Notes: generated by a model from the letters alone, not told the origin. 64,000 nt of DNA from Neoarius graeffei (GCF_027579695.1 NC_083592.1:34124214-34188213); one strand, 5' to 3'. Numbered from the stretch's first letter, positions 44,480-56,317 are shown. Program-made: numbers and translations.

Positions 44480-44610
44480 TGTGTAGCCGATCACTTACAA
44501 TTCATCCTACTTTCCGATTCACACGTGCTATTCCCAACCTTAATGAGCCAACACAACCGGGCACATACATACGTCATGAGTGTTACGCAGAGAAAATGAA
44601 CGTGCATTCT

Positions 44611-44984
44611 CATCTCATCTCATTATCTCTAGCCGCTTTATCCTTCTACAGGGTCGCAGGCAAGCTGGAGCCTATCCCAGCTGACTACGGGTGAAAGGCG
44701 GGGTACACCCTGGACAAGTCGCCAGGTCATCACAGGGCTGACACATAGACACAGACAACCATTCACACTCATATTCACACCAACGGTCAATTTAGAGTCA
44801 CCAGTTAACCTAACCTGCATGTCTTTGGACTGTGGGGGAAACCGGAGCACCCGGAGGAAACCCACGCGGACACGGGGAGAACATGCAAACTCCACACAGA
44901 AAGGCCCTTGCCGGCCCCGGGGCTCGAACCCGGACCTTCTTGCTGTGAGGCGACAGCGCTAACCACTACACCACCGTGCCGCCC
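44611..44984 (-). mobile_element. tRNA-derived SINE (DANA/Mermaid-like), full length, inverted
   Basis: Complete reverse copy with a perfect 13-bp duplication, GAACGTGCATTCT, at 44598-44610 and 44985-44997. It belongs to the CTTCTACAGGG variant group and is younger than the TTAA element that contains it. Confidence 0.94.
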
Positions 44985-45182
44985 GAACGTGCATTCTGAT
45001 TGGATAAAATTAATATCATGGCGGGCTGTTCAAACTGCGGAAATAGTTTGCTCGAGCTACTTTCAAAACACTATAACTTTCCAACCTTAGAACAAAAAAC
45101 TTTTGTAAGTCTTGAATAAGGTTCGTCAATGTGTGTTTTATTGTTAAATTTACTCTATATATTGCCCTTTCTTCCCCTTTAA

Positions 45183-46205
45183 AGTGGCGCATCGCCACAT
45201 TATAATTCTGGCCTGCCACTCTTCCCATGGCCAAAAAAACCCCCCAAAATACGTAACTTCATCAGTGTACACCAAATAAATCATATTCGTTTTATTATAA
45301 CTTTGTAACTATTTAACACTCAGAAGACCATTAAACGAATGCATACGGGGCTACCTGAAGTGGCCACGCGATTGCAATAGAAAAACATCTGGCCGGCTGC
45401 ATACAATGTGACCCAGAGCTCTGCGGATTGAGGTCTATCCCTACGTTACGCTACACCGCACCACATTACACTATACTGACATATCGTAACACTGGAAGTT
45501 ACAAGCTGCAGCTAAATAACTTTCTGGGTGTTTGTGGCGTTATTGTGCAACAGTTACGCTTATCTATCATCTTTTCTGACCATACACAGTTATAGTAATC
45601 ATATAACAGCGCGCGCGCACACACACACACACACGCACACTAGTTAAGTTCAGATCTTTTATTTTACATATCTGTGATTGTGTAGGCGAGAGCTGCATTT
45701 TCCCGTTGCTTCCCTGTGGTTGTTTAGTGCAGGACTTCCGGGTTCCTGGGTCAAAGGACCCAAACTACGGAGGCCGGGGTGGCTTTGTAGTGCCAGTCTC
45801 GGGCATGCGCATCAGCTCGTGCATGGATTGCAGTGGTTTTATCCAATTAACATTAATTATGTGTATTGGAAAAAAAAAGTACGCATTTATTGTAATTGGG
45901 TATTTTATGCATGGCAGTTAATTTATTTTTCACACACACACAAAAATATAATTAATTCACGGATGCGCATCAGTCTCAACTGAAATGTCAAATGAGTCTC
46001 ACATTGACAATAAAGATATGTACAGTAAGAATGTTAAAATCATTTTACAAAAAATTAACACAATGATTTAGCATTTTCTATCCATTTATTGGCCAGTTTC
46101 ACTGTCAAAAAAGCCCAAAGTCCATCAGTTTCAGGGGGACTTTGTCCCCCTGGCCCCCCCCAACCGGGGCTCCACTCCAGACCCTGTCACTCCAACTTGG
46201 AGTCA
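45183..46205. other. Mostly unassigned sequence with a CG/CA repeat
   Basis: A GCGCGC(AC)n tract lies at 45609-45640. A GGGGGACTTTGTCCCCC hairpin lies at 46135-46152. No exon is convincingly bounded. Confidence 0.4.
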
Positions 46206-46206
46206 C

Positions 46207-47157
46207 TGACTACGTTTACATGCACGTCCAAATCGAGCTGCCGTTGGTAATTGAGCAAAGGGTCCCAGCAGGGGTGCCAGAGAAATCCAGTCCTACATGC
46301 ACAAGTGAAATCGGGCTATTGTGCAAGGTGCATTGTGCACCCGAGCCACACGTGGCGCTACACGCCCCATCGTGTTGGTACACTTCCGGTTGTCGTCATG
46401 AAGAAGAGCTAAAGTGTTACCAGATATTGCTGACGTTTTCCAGCCCAAAACATGTTCAAATCCGCTAAAATGCACTTAAAACCCCCAATCTGGCAACACT
46501 AGCAGTTCCGTGTTCAAGCTGTTAGGCTTGCTCTAACAGACTGTATGGCTACAAACTGTCTGGCGCAGACCACTGTTTTGTAAGACAACTTATTTTGCAC
46601 AATAATATTTTTCTAAAGTCCATTTTTTGCTTACAAAAAAATTTTTTTTGCTTACAATTTAACTTATGTCTTAATAAACACACAAAAAGTTCAATTGTTT
46701 TGTTTTTATTGACATTCTTCAGATGTTGGACATATATACACACAAATACAATTACTTGTTTATGTACACAATTCACAGCTATGCAACAACTGTACAGATG
46801 TATTTGGTGATACAGTAAGTGAGCTAAATTTTAACAGTGCAAACAATGCCACAAAAAGAAAAGATTCATGCCGTTGTCATGATTCGTTGTCATGCCGACC
46901 GAGGCTGTTGTGTTTCCCGCTTGTGGTCTCGTCACTCGTCACTTCCGGAAGTAGCTCGACAACTAGCTCGATAGGGTATACATGCACTAAGTAGCTCGGC
47001 AGAAATCGCATAAACTAGGTCGTGTAGCTCGATTCCGAGAAATCAAGTTCGGTTCAATTTCAGCCGAATTAAGGTGTATACATGGCATTTTGAACTTCGA
47101 TTTCAGTCGAGCAACGGCAGAAATTCGATTCTCTCTATGTGCATGTAAACGTAGTGA
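46207..47157. mobile_element. TIR element with ACTACGTTTACATGCAC ends
   Basis: The left end ACTACGTTTACATGCAC and the right end GTGCATGTAAACGTAGT are perfectly inverted. The flanking TGA on each side (46207-46209 and 47154-47160) could be a 3-bp duplication, but overlap with the terminus makes this ambiguous. Both subterminal regions have AATCGAGCT- and TCGATT-type motifs. No transposase is readable. Confidence 0.6.
46415..46498. repeat. Short TGTTRCCAGAT repeat
   Basis: It starts TGTTACCAGATATTGCTGAC and ends CCCCCAATCTGGCAACA, so the ends are inverted. A second copy lies at 54911-55006. At 84-96 bp this is the size of a tiny MITE or terminal remnant. Confidence 0.6.
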
Positions 47158-47175
47158 GTGATTCCACCCACACTT

Positions 47176-47226
47176 ACACAACTGTGTGTATTTAAGATGC
47201 AAGCTGTATCTTAAATACACACAGTT
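47176..47226. repeat. Perfect hairpin
   Basis: AACTGTGTGTATTTAAGAT and ATCTTAAATACACACAGTT are exact complements around a 9-nt loop. GAGTGATTC outside pairs with GAATCACTC further out, so it may be the remnant of a tiny foldback. Confidence 0.85.
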
Positions 47227-48169
47227 TTGTCCTGAATCACTCTCTTTTATTCAGTCTTTTACCTGATTTAAATCATATGACACTTGGTATCAGAAAGATA
47301 TTGCAGTTGAGGTCAGATAATGTGGGATATAGGGCTATTTTTAGGCTTTTAAATGATGCAGGAATTATTAGGAGAATTTAGCACAATACGGTAGTAAACA
47401 TTCTGGTTCACACTCCAGTCCAGAAGGTGGCGGTAATGCACCTAAAAGCTGTTTGCCAACCGACATAAAAGAAGAAAGAAGCTTTACCTAATGTGGAAAT
47501 CCCGCTCTGGTCATTGGTACGCGAGTTTCGCTCCTCCACGAAATCGTGGCGTGCCGATCGCCGTTGATGGAGAATTCCTGCCCTGCGCAAGGCTTACGGC
47601 TAGTTCGAAGAACCCGGAACAACATGGGAATGGTGCAGATTTCACGTCAATTATATGAGATGCATGCTAATATGTCGAGCATGTATAGCATATTTGACAA
47701 AGTTGACTTGACTAATTTCTGTTTTTAAAGAAGAAAGTCAAGACATTGGATTTTATGCAGCCAAATTAATTTAACTTTTTTTTTTTTTACTTTTGGTAGC
47801 ATATTTTGGGCGCTTGACCTTAATTCGGGCGCCTTTTTAATTTGGGCACCTACGACGTTATCCGTCACAGGTTTCATGTAATTGAAAGGCCTGTTGATGG
47901 TCATCTCTGAAGTATTTCAGAGCAAAACCTTCTGTTCAAGCAGTGCTCTAGACCCCATAGTCTTTTCTTTTATACTTTAACACATTAAAGTGATTAATTT
48001 CTTGATAAGCTGATGGTTTCATGATGTACATTTTTATACCGTAGTGAATACTTTTTACTGTCAGCCTGTGAATGGACAAATACACCATAGGGATTTACTG
48101 ATCGGATACGGAGTACGAGTTTAGGGCTGATGTTGGCGTGAATCAGTAAAACCAACATGTAAAATACAG
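47227..48169. other. Unassigned; one dispersed repeat fragment
   Basis: Around 47410-47475, CAGAAGGTGGCGGTAATGC and GTTTGCCAACCGACATAAAA form a sequence I recognise as dispersed in fish genomes. No gene is supported. Confidence 0.4.
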
Positions 48170-48778
48170 ACTTGCCAACTCTACCGATTGACGCGGTAGT
48201 CTACCACTTTTAGTTCTAAAAATTACCGCATTACAAAATGATCAGTGAACGCTGTTGGATTCGCTCTTCTGATCTCACGTCAGCTGTGTTCGGCACAGGG
48301 GATACAAGTCTTATCGCGCCAAGTGGTCATATTAAGTGAAGCTGAGAGCCAATGGAATGGCACGATAATGATGTTGAATCTAAATTGTATTGCTGTATCG
48401 CACCATTCCATTGGTTCTCATTATGGTTCAAGCCAATCAGCAACAAGGTCACATGTTACAACAAATCACACTAGTATTTATGAAAAAGAAATGCCCTGGT
48501 GATCGCGACCAATGAAAAACTCCGAGGGGGGGGGGCTCGTGATGACGGCAAGTTCAAGGTGACTTGGTCATCGGATTATCCATGCATCAAAGCATCGAGG
48601 CGAGGTGAGGAGCTGCATTTTGTGAAGCAGCGTTCCTGCTGGATTCTGAAAAATATTCTCTTGAAAAAGCAAGTCAAAGAAGTATTCTTCACCTGTTCTT
48701 GTTTTTTCATTTCTTAGTCTGTATTTTTTTTTTCTTAGTTACTGACTTAAAGTGAACTTAATACAGGTTTATACCAAC

Positions 48779-50222
48779 TAGGGTTGGGCGGTATCCAAAT
48801 TTTGATACCTTTAAACTGTCTCTGTGTTTTCCCGGGGTATACGGTATTACCGAGAAAAAAATAATATTTTGTTTCGGCCTACTGTGTAACGTGCGCCTAT
48901 GCCTCAAATGTACTATTTAAAAGCAGCATAGCGAATTGTGTGCATTGTGGTATGGATTAAGCAGCAAAGCGAATTTTGTGCATTGATGAATGGATTAAGA
49001 GATATTTCAAAGCATCACACAACTCTTCCTTCATCTTGAAAATAGCATTCAACTGTCGTTTACACATGTCTGCGTTGAAACGCCATTTGCAGCACTATTT
49101 CACCTACTCCATCAAAAAAAAGTACACGATGAGCAGGATCATACCCTTTCAAGCATGGGAAATAAAAAAAAGAAAAAGAATCAACCAACACCCAAGTCCG
49201 TTTAGACTGCGCGATAAACCATATTCTTCAGCGCAAATGAGGCGAACCTAATTCAAATGCGTGATAGCTGCACAAGGCAAAATCATATGGGCCCACGTCA
49301 TGCCATGGCGGGGGAATTAATAATCAAATGGCCTTACCTTGCTTAAAACGTTGTCTTGATCACATAACTCCTTACAATTATTCCACTTAAATCCATACGG
49401 TTTAACACACCCAACAAAGATAGCAAGCGCATTGCTAATTCCCACCAGAAACCTAACAGTTTACGCTACGATGTTTTCTTCCGTTTCTTCAGTAGATGAC
49501 ATTTCAAACGTTTATTACCCACATCCCAAATGTCATACGTTATATTATTTTACCTTGTTGTTACTCATGTAACCTACTCAAAACACAACTCATTGGAGAG
49601 ATCTCGTGGAAGTGGAGTACCCCAGGCTATGGTGTGCCTTAGGGGACATATTAGATTTTTCGTTTGGTTTGAAACCAAAATACTGCCACACTGCCGATGT
49701 TGTATTTTTTTTTTTTGCCACTAACTCGTTATCTTGACTTGCCATCTTTCAACCACGGTCTCAGTCTCTTTTTTTTTTTTTAGATAGGACACTATAGAGA
49801 GACAGGAAATGAGCGGGGGAGAGAGAGAGACGGGATCGGGAAATAACCTCGGGTCGGAATCGAACCCGGGTCCCCGGATTTATGGTACGGTGCCTTAGCC
49901 ATCTGAGCCATGACACCCCCGGTCTCAGTCTCTTGCGAAGCTTTCTGTCAGACTCCAAATGTCACGCAGGGTTGCCATGGTAACGACATAAACAACTCTG
50001 CACGCGATGAGAACTTCTTTAGGAAATTGATAGAATTAGTGAAAATACAATCACACAGTTATTCGGGATGATCTTCAATTTATTATTTTATATTATGACC
50101 TCATGTACTCCATATTTATTTAGATATTATATATTTTTTTAAAATGACGGTAATGAGACCGATACCGTTGGTACTTTTGGATACCTCGGGATACCTTCTT
50201 ACCGTAATACCGCCCAACCCTA
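48779..50222. mobile_element. hAT element (TAGGGTTGGGCGGTAT ends)
   Basis: The ends TAGGGTTGGGCGGTAT and, inverted, TAGGGTTGGGCGGTAT are identical over 16 bp. The perfect 8-bp duplication ATACCAAC lies at 48771-48778 and 50223-50230, diagnostic for hAT. No BED or catalytic domain is readable in the interior, so it is non-autonomous. It hosts a SINE. Confidence 0.9.
49771..49919 (-). mobile_element. Second-family tRNA SINE, reverse
   Basis: A poly-T start (the A-tail reversed), the B box reversed as GAATCGAACCC, and a GCCTTAGCCATCTGAGCCA head match the + strand copy at 31135-31309. A perfect 15-bp duplication, CGGTCTCAGTCTCTT, lies at 49756-49770 and 49920-49934. It is nested in the hAT element. 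Confidence 0.88.
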
Positions 50223-51243
50223 ATACCAACCAAACTGGCACAATTCACATATTTGTACAGATCCAGCTAGGTCTCTCCATTACATATAGAATTTGGCCTC
50301 CACTCCAGTCTCTAATAAGAGAGATTTGATTTTGGGCTCCCTGTGCATCATCAAGCTAAAATAAACCTCTTTAGTTTGAGCTTACTGAAGGTTATTTTCA
50401 CATGGAATTATTCAAAAGAGATATTAGGACTCTACTTCAACACACAAATTTATTTACAATTGAGTCAAAAAGAGTCTTGGAACAACCGACAGTCAAGGAA
50501 TCTGATTTTCCCGTTGATTTACGAACCGAACAAAGAATGAGACTGTGTTTTTCATCATGCGTTCACCACGGGAGCTCAACACACCACACTGCTTGAAACA
50601 TAGCTCCCTTCAGTTGCTTGCTGTGGCTGACCGCACTTTCATTTTGGCTTTTTTTTTTTTTTCTCCTTCAAAACATACCCCTGTATTACTGACATGGGAC
50701 AGTCGGGGCTCTGAATGTACCTCCCCTGTGGCTGTTTTGGTCCTTAAATCATCTTCAGTGCTTGAAGAAGGCCACCCAGAACACTTCGTCAGCTTAGACC
50801 CATTAGCGCCATTGTTTGATTCACGCAGAGATAACTACACCCCGACACCAGGCCGATTTAAGACGCAGTGCGATTGGTCTAAAGCTTGGCGCCCATTTGA
50901 TCATTATGCGTAGTCTGTTTTTATTGGTCACAAGCACATGCTCGTTATTTACACTCTGGCTTCCCGCCGTCTCTTTGCTGCGGCTGGATTTCGGCAAGCA
51001 GAGGGATTTCTTTAAATGATGACTTATGATAAAGGTGACACATACATTCGTCACTGTAATGACTGCTTGTAATTTTCTCTTCGTCACTGATGGATTATGT
51101 TCGTCAATGACGAGTGTGACGAGTATGTTAGTCCGATTTCTCGATCAATTTTCTTCAAACATGGCACTCAGAATGCAGGAGGCTGCACCGTTTTACACCA
51201 TTTTTTTTTCCCAAAAAATTTTCCGAAGGGGCAGACCCCCTTA

Positions 51244-51769
51244 AGGCCAATTTATGCTGACAACGCAGTCCTCGCAGACGGTGTCGCAGATAGCGTCTGC
51301 GTAGCCCCCCCCACCTTCGCAGACGCTCTGCGTGCACGTCCCAAAAATTGTGACCACCGCAGAAGCCTCGCAGACAGCGTTGCAGACAAGAGGGCTCTGA
51401 TTGGTCCACTCTACATCCGCTGTACACGCACTTCCGCTTCCCTACTTTCCTGGTTGGGTTTGTTTTCACGACCGCCATTTTTAAAAACACGAGCGAAGAT
51501 GGAGCAGCACGAAGAGCGGTTGATCAAGGAAGTGAGGAAGTACGTACATCTATACGACTCCAGTTCTAGTCATTATAAGTAACCGGAGGATAAACACTCC
51601 ACTAACCACACCCACCAACTACTCCTAGCGATTTCGCGACTTCGCGCCCCCTTGCGTTGTAGCGGTGAATAACATCGCGCACGCCTATTACTCCCCGCTC
51701 AATGATAAATTACAACTGTCTGCGAAAAGCTATCTGCGAAAGCCTTGTCGCAAGAGCATGCAGAGGCCT
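51244..51769 (+). mobile_element. Harbinger-type MITE, copy 2
   Basis: Termini are as in copy 1, with a perfect TTA duplication at 51241-51243 and 51770-51772. It retains the MEQHEERLIKEVRKYVHLYD frame (51499-51582). It is nearly identical to the other copies, which suggests recent activity. Confidence 0.88.
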
Positions 51770-51885
51770 TTAGAAGGGCATGACTGTGTCATGCATCCTG
51801 ATCTACCACTTTTAATTCTCTGGGGGTTGGCAAGTATGGAAGTAAGCTTTTTCAATCTGATCCAGTGCTGTTTTATTCTGTAATA

Positions 51886-51950
51886 CCAGGATCAGACTAC
51901 ACGAATTCAACCCAATTTCAGCCAGTTTCAGTCAAAGCAGCGTCTATAAG
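51886..51950. mobile_element. Left end of a GATCAGACTACAC-type element
   Basis: CCAGGATCAGACTACACGAA followed by TTCAACCCAATTTCAGCC matches the terminus of the MITE at 36845-37296. No matching right end is found downstream, so only one end is claimed. Confidence 0.45.
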
Positions 51951-53226
51951 CGGCTGACGTCCTGTCCGAGGTGCTGCATTCGACTGAATGAGCAGCTTAT
52001 TGATTGGACTGACAATACATTTTATCTAGCAATTACTGTCAACATTTTGAGAGCTGCTTACTGTTTATTTTTGGACAAAACCTGATGTTTATACGTTTTA
52101 ATTTTTTTAACTGGTGCTTTTGTTGCGTATACATGTGTGTCCATGAGGGATGTAAATGCAGTGAGCCACAGCATTGCATAGTTTAGCCAGCTAAACTGTT
52201 ATGGGTTGTTTTACAATCAGGGTACAAAGTTTGTCACAGGGGTCCGAAATTCAAATTGATTCAAACTGGTTCTTGTACCAGTTTTTAAGTGAAGGACAAG
52301 TTAAAGAACAGATTTCAGGTAATTTTTTGACATATGTGTACGGTAGTTTTGTGTAATCTGCTATAAGATAAAGATTAAGTGTAGCTTTAAGCAGGGCTGG
52401 GAGAAGCAAATGAAGTGATTCTCGGAGAGGAATTTTTTTTTTTTACAATTCAGAATCCACTACTTCCATAGTGCTTTTAAATATAAGGCTGTAAGCTTTG
52501 TGTTAGTTGTCTCTAATATTTATGTCCCAATATCTTGACCACATTTTAGGATGAAAATAATCATTTTAGATATGTTATTTTATATTGAAAAATTAGCTGT
52601 CTCGGAGAGGACTTTTTTTTTTGACACAATTACATACTCATTTGATCAAAGTAGTCTGAAAACTGACTGGCATTCAACATTAAAACTTAACTATGTTTCC
52701 AATGATATGGAACCAAATATTTGTTTTATGGTATAAAGTAGGGCTGTGCGATATGGGAAAAAAATGAATATCCCGATACATTTTCTCCATTTCACGATAT
52801 ACGATATATATCTCGATATATTTAAATCTCCTCTAAAGGACCCCATGAAATCTAACTTTTACTCTTTACTGTTTTCACTACAATCCCTGCAGATTAAATA
52901 ACATTCTTGGTTAACTTTACAGGTGGTTTTCAACAACACATTTTAAATTTTCATGTTAGTGATTAATCACAATTGAATTGGAATAAGACTATTTTTATTC
53001 AACAAAGATGTGGCACAAACTGCAAAAACAATCTTGAAAATTGCAACAAAGGGGCAAAACAATACAGAGCTGCTCAGAGCTCAAACCAATAAAGTGCAAG
53101 CTCAACACTGAGAAAGACATTTAGCCTAAATAAGAAAAGTGCTCGTTCATTAAATTATTTAAAAAAAAATAGATCTCCAAGCTATTAACCTGACTACTGA
53201 GAACCACTGGAACATTCACAATAGAG

Positions 53227-54217
53227 ATCTTGCAGTCACGTGACCAGAAAGTACACAGCCGCCATCTTGTCGGTCAACAGCACAGCTGAATACTGCTGCA
53301 CTCGTGTACAGAATGGATCAATTTCAACTGACGGACTACACGGCTCATTTTTCTAATGAACAGATAACTAGATATATGTCTAAAATAAATGATCTACAGA
53401 TTAGTGACCCTTATGGCTTTCCAGACGGAGTTTTCACGACCGGATTTTGAACTGCCAGCGGAATACCCAGACGTGTATGATTTACCTCATTAACTTTCCC
53501 TCGCTGTTCAGTGGTGAAGCACTGCGTGCTTATAAATCTCTGGACAGTTATCTTTACAGAAATTCAGGATTTGTCAGCGACTCAGATATGGCATCTTGTA
53601 AACAAGAAAATGATCCTCACTGGATGGGTAAGTCACTTAAGTATTGAGTATAGCACTGACCAGCCGATTATAGAATAGAATAAGGTAATTCCAAATCATC
53701 CATCTTGTTTACCTGGCGTTGGAGAGGTAGAGGCTTAGCAGTGGAGATTTGAGTGGCTGTTTTCTGAGCTTAGTCAACTCTGACTCGCTTTTGCTTCCTC
53801 TCCTGGCGCTGCCTCCTTGGCTTTGCTTCCAATAACAATCCACGGAGACCCCGCTGGTCTCGCTATCTCGTCCGGAATGTTTTTTTTTTTTTTTTTCTCT
53901 CTCTCATCCGGAATGTTGTGCATGCGATGGAAATCGCTACAAACCGTCATTTTCTGCTGGAAACCAATGTCCAGTAAGTCCATACGGTTGTAGTGGATAT
54001 TGAAGTCCGGTACAGACGAACAACACGCAAAAATACACACAAAAAACATAAAAAACGTGCACAGGTAGGGAGAGCTTGCAGCCGTTGTAGTAGAATTGTA
54101 TATAGTAGGTTTTTCCAGAAGAAAAGGTAGAAGTAGAAGGCGGAAATATGGCGTTTGACCGACAAGATGGCGTCTGTCACAATCTGGATCGGCTGTGACG
54201 TCACATGCAAGTGCTCC
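53227..54217. mobile_element. Inner module with CGCCATCTTGTCGGTCAA inverted ends
   Basis: CGCCATCTTGTCGGTCAA occurs at about 53260-53277 and inverted at about 54158-54176. The outer parts (CTTGCAGTCACGTGACC against CTTGCATGTGACGTCAC) also pair imperfectly. ATAGAG flanks both sides (53221-53226 and 54218-54223). It looks like a mobile unit inside the hAT. The superfamily is not determined. Confidence 0.5.
53314..53632 (+). pseudogene. Decayed first exon of a SWIM/YqaJ-type fish gene
   Basis: ATG at 53314 opens MDQFQLTDYTAHFSNEQITR and continues to LQISDPYGFPDGVF. A frameshift then gives RPDFELPAEYPDVYD, and a second gives YLINFPSLFSGEALRAYKSL and NSGFVSD. The exon ends HWMG at a canonical donor, GGTAAGTCAC (intron from 53633). 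The pattern of a short acidic start, P-x-I-Y/Y-L-I and AYKSL(D/E)SY precedes the SWIM zinc finger and YqaJ exonuclease domain in a large uncharacterised fish protein family. No later exon is present. The two frameshifts mean this copy is dead, unless an assembly error is involved. Confidence 0.5.
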
Positions 54218-54910
54218 ATAGAGAGAGAGATTGAGGGAGAGAAGAGAGAGGTCTGCAAAACATAATTTTTCTTTTTGCACACTTTTGAACTGAATGTTTT
54301 CCGGCTCTGCCTCTCAGATGTGTATAATTCCGGTATTGCCTTCTCTGTAAAATGTCTGCGACCAGGCAACTCATATTTGGGATCGAGTGTGTTTTGGTAA
54401 TTTTTGGAAGCCTGGTTTTTCCACTATACTAATCGGGATCATGTCTTCGGCAATGACGTTAGTGATCGCATCCGTTATAGCGCTCCATCTCTGACTCGTT
54501 TTCTCATATGGGGTGGCTTTGGAGAACGAGGCCGCTATGGTCATTTGTTTAGCTTGTGGGGGGTTTTAGCTCGTGGGCAAGTAGTTCGGAGTTTAAGAGA
54601 CTCTTCATATTGTACCGGGCGAGTTTTCAGGTGATGGAACATATTTGTCGTGCTGCTGCCTTTTGTGATGACAGGTTTTTTTTGCACACTTTACAAATTG
54701 GCATTTGCTGTTCCACGTCCTCCTCGCAATATCCAAAAAATGCCAGATGACTGACCCCTTACTAGTTCTTTCAGGAACCAATTTGTCCGCTTCCATTTTT
54801 AATTTGCCGCTGAAATTGACAGAGCTTACACGGTAGCTGATGCAACACCAGCGACTGCACGAACTGAGTCAGCGCTGTAAACCGGAACCAGGAAATCTTC
54901 CCGCCGGCAG

Positions 54911-55006
54911 TGTTGCCAGATACTGCTGATGTTTTCCAGCCCAAAATATGTTCAAAACGCACTTAAAACCGCCCAATTGGGCGGGAAACCGCCCAATCTG
55001 GCAACA
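54911..55006. repeat. Short TGTTGCCAGAT repeat, second copy
   Basis: TGTTGCCAGATACTGCTGAT to CCCAATCTGGCAACA, with an internal duplication of ACCGCCCAAT. It matches 46415-46498. Confidence 0.65.
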
Positions 55007-55583
55007 CAACCGAAACTAGAAAATCTTCCCGGAAGTTCCTTTCAGCACCGAGATGTCGCCCGGGATTGGTTGGCGAGTGCGTGACGTTATTGTTTTCTTT
55101 ACCCTTAGGCAGCCTCTCACGTTACTGCCTGAGGGACAGGGAGGAAACCACCGGAAAATGTTTTAAACAAACGCAACAAACACAAAACAAACGCAAGTCG
55201 GAAGATAACCATAAAATACTCGATAGTTACGATATAATAATTTTATGTATCTCACACAGAATTTTCGGCGATATATCGAGTATATTCGATATATCGCACA
55301 GCCCTAGTATAAAGAATGATTTAAGTGCATCCTTTTTGGAGCTACCTGTGGTCAAAAAAAGCACTTTTTCTAAATGACACGAGTAATTTTGCTAAATATG
55401 ACATATATTGCCATACATTCACCAAAAATAATGTTATCACCAAATTTTTTTTTGCATGGTAAATAGAGCTATCACAGGGCTACAATAAACAACCAAGTTT
55501 ATTTAGTCAAGCCTTTTGATATTGAAGATAATAAGTGTTAAATGTGATTTTTAGCTTGCGTACCCTGATTGTAAAACAACCCT

Positions 55584-56317
55584 TAGCTCAGTTAGCACAG
55601 CACCTAACACACCTTATTCATCTCCTATAGTGTTTGTGGGAGAAAATGGATGCTGAGTGAGTGACGCACGTGTTTTTCTGAGCACCGGTTGAAAGGATTT
55701 CTCCAGCTGTGGGGTTGTAGCGAAACTACAAACATCGTTCAGGATTAGTTACAACAGTCTACATATGGGCCAAGTGTAGATGTGTTTCATGATGATTACA
55801 TCACCTTATGTCTTTGTTTACTATAGTCACATCAAGTTGCTTTAAAAATGAAAGTATTTACTGCATTCTGGAAGCATTTTAAACCTCCAGCTGCTCATTT
55901 AGGCTACATCCACACGGCAATGAGATTTTATTAAAAAAAAAATCGCGTCCACATGGGCAACGGATCAGTAAAATATCAGGTACATATGGCAATGCAACGC
56001 TTGCTGAAAACGATGCAATGCACATGCCACACCTCTACGTGCGCTGTAAGACGGTCCCATCGGAGACACCAGAACAATAGAAGAAGTAGGACGCATGCGC
56101 ATAAACCCCTTCTTCTACCCGGCGTGAAGCACTCAGGAACAAACACACAACAACAAGAAGAAGATGGCTGCGACTACGCGAGGAAATTGTGCCTTCTGTG
56201 TGTACAAATTAGTTTTATTAGTGTGCATAGTTTTATATAACTTAATTTTCTTATTGTGTGTGAACATTTTGAAAAGCATTTTTATATAATTTATATAACT
56301 TTTTATATTGTGTGTGG
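55584..56317. mobile_element. Unassigned gap with one TIR-like end
   Basis: At 55902, TTAGGCTACATCCACACGGC resembles the terminus of a fish DNA transposon family. No inverted partner is visible before or after the SINE, so only the end is noted. The frame over 55953-56240 has no recognisable domain. Confidence 0.35.

Larger units (their letters stand above)
44012..45178. mobile_element. TTAA-flanked element with THAP coding remnant (Kolobok-like)
   Basis: The ends AGGGGAAGAAAGGGCAATAT are inverted at both sides, with TTAA at 44008-44011 and 45179-45182. TTAA duplication plus a THAP-domain protein is the pattern of Kolobok transposons. The catalytic domain is absent. A SINE (44611-44984) lies inside. 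Confidence 0.75.
48170..51835. mobile_element. Possible outer TIR element (ACTTGCCAAC ends)
   Basis: ACTTGCCAAC at 48170 and its complement GTTGGCAAGT at 51826-51835 may bracket one element. TCTACCACTTTTARTTCT occurs near both ends, but in the same orientation, which weakens a simple TIR model. A hAT element and a Harbinger MITE are nested inside. Family and boundaries are uncertain. Confidence 0.35.
52739..55306. mobile_element. hAT element (TAGGGCTGTGCGATAT ends)
   Basis: TAGGGCTGTGCGATAT and its complement form the ends, with a perfect 8-bp duplication, GTATAAAG, at 52731-52738 and 55307-55314. The interior, apart from a foreign module at 53227-54217, shows no readable transposase. Confidence 0.9.
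52202..55583. mobile_element. Outer TIR element (GGGTTGTTTTACAATCAGGG ends)
   Basis: GGGTTGTTTTACAATCAGGG at 52203 and its exact complement ending at 55583 continue into GTAC on both sides, a 24-bp inverted match. TA flanks each end (52200-52201 and 55584-55585). Excluding the nested hAT element (52739-55306), the host is only about 800 bp, a MITE. An internal duplication, CTCGGAGAGGA plus poly-T, occurs at about 52422 and 52600. Confidence 0.65.

Noticed and set aside
45678..45983. Possible exon near a GGTTCCTGGGTCAAAGG segment
   Set aside because: No acceptor or donor with good context, and no recognisable protein similarity.
53774..54369. Two minus-strand frames of 140-168 residues with a Cys/Phe-rich stretch
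   Set aside because: They overlap each other in different frames within the non-coding half of the inner module and contain a poly-K run from poly-T. No family recognised.
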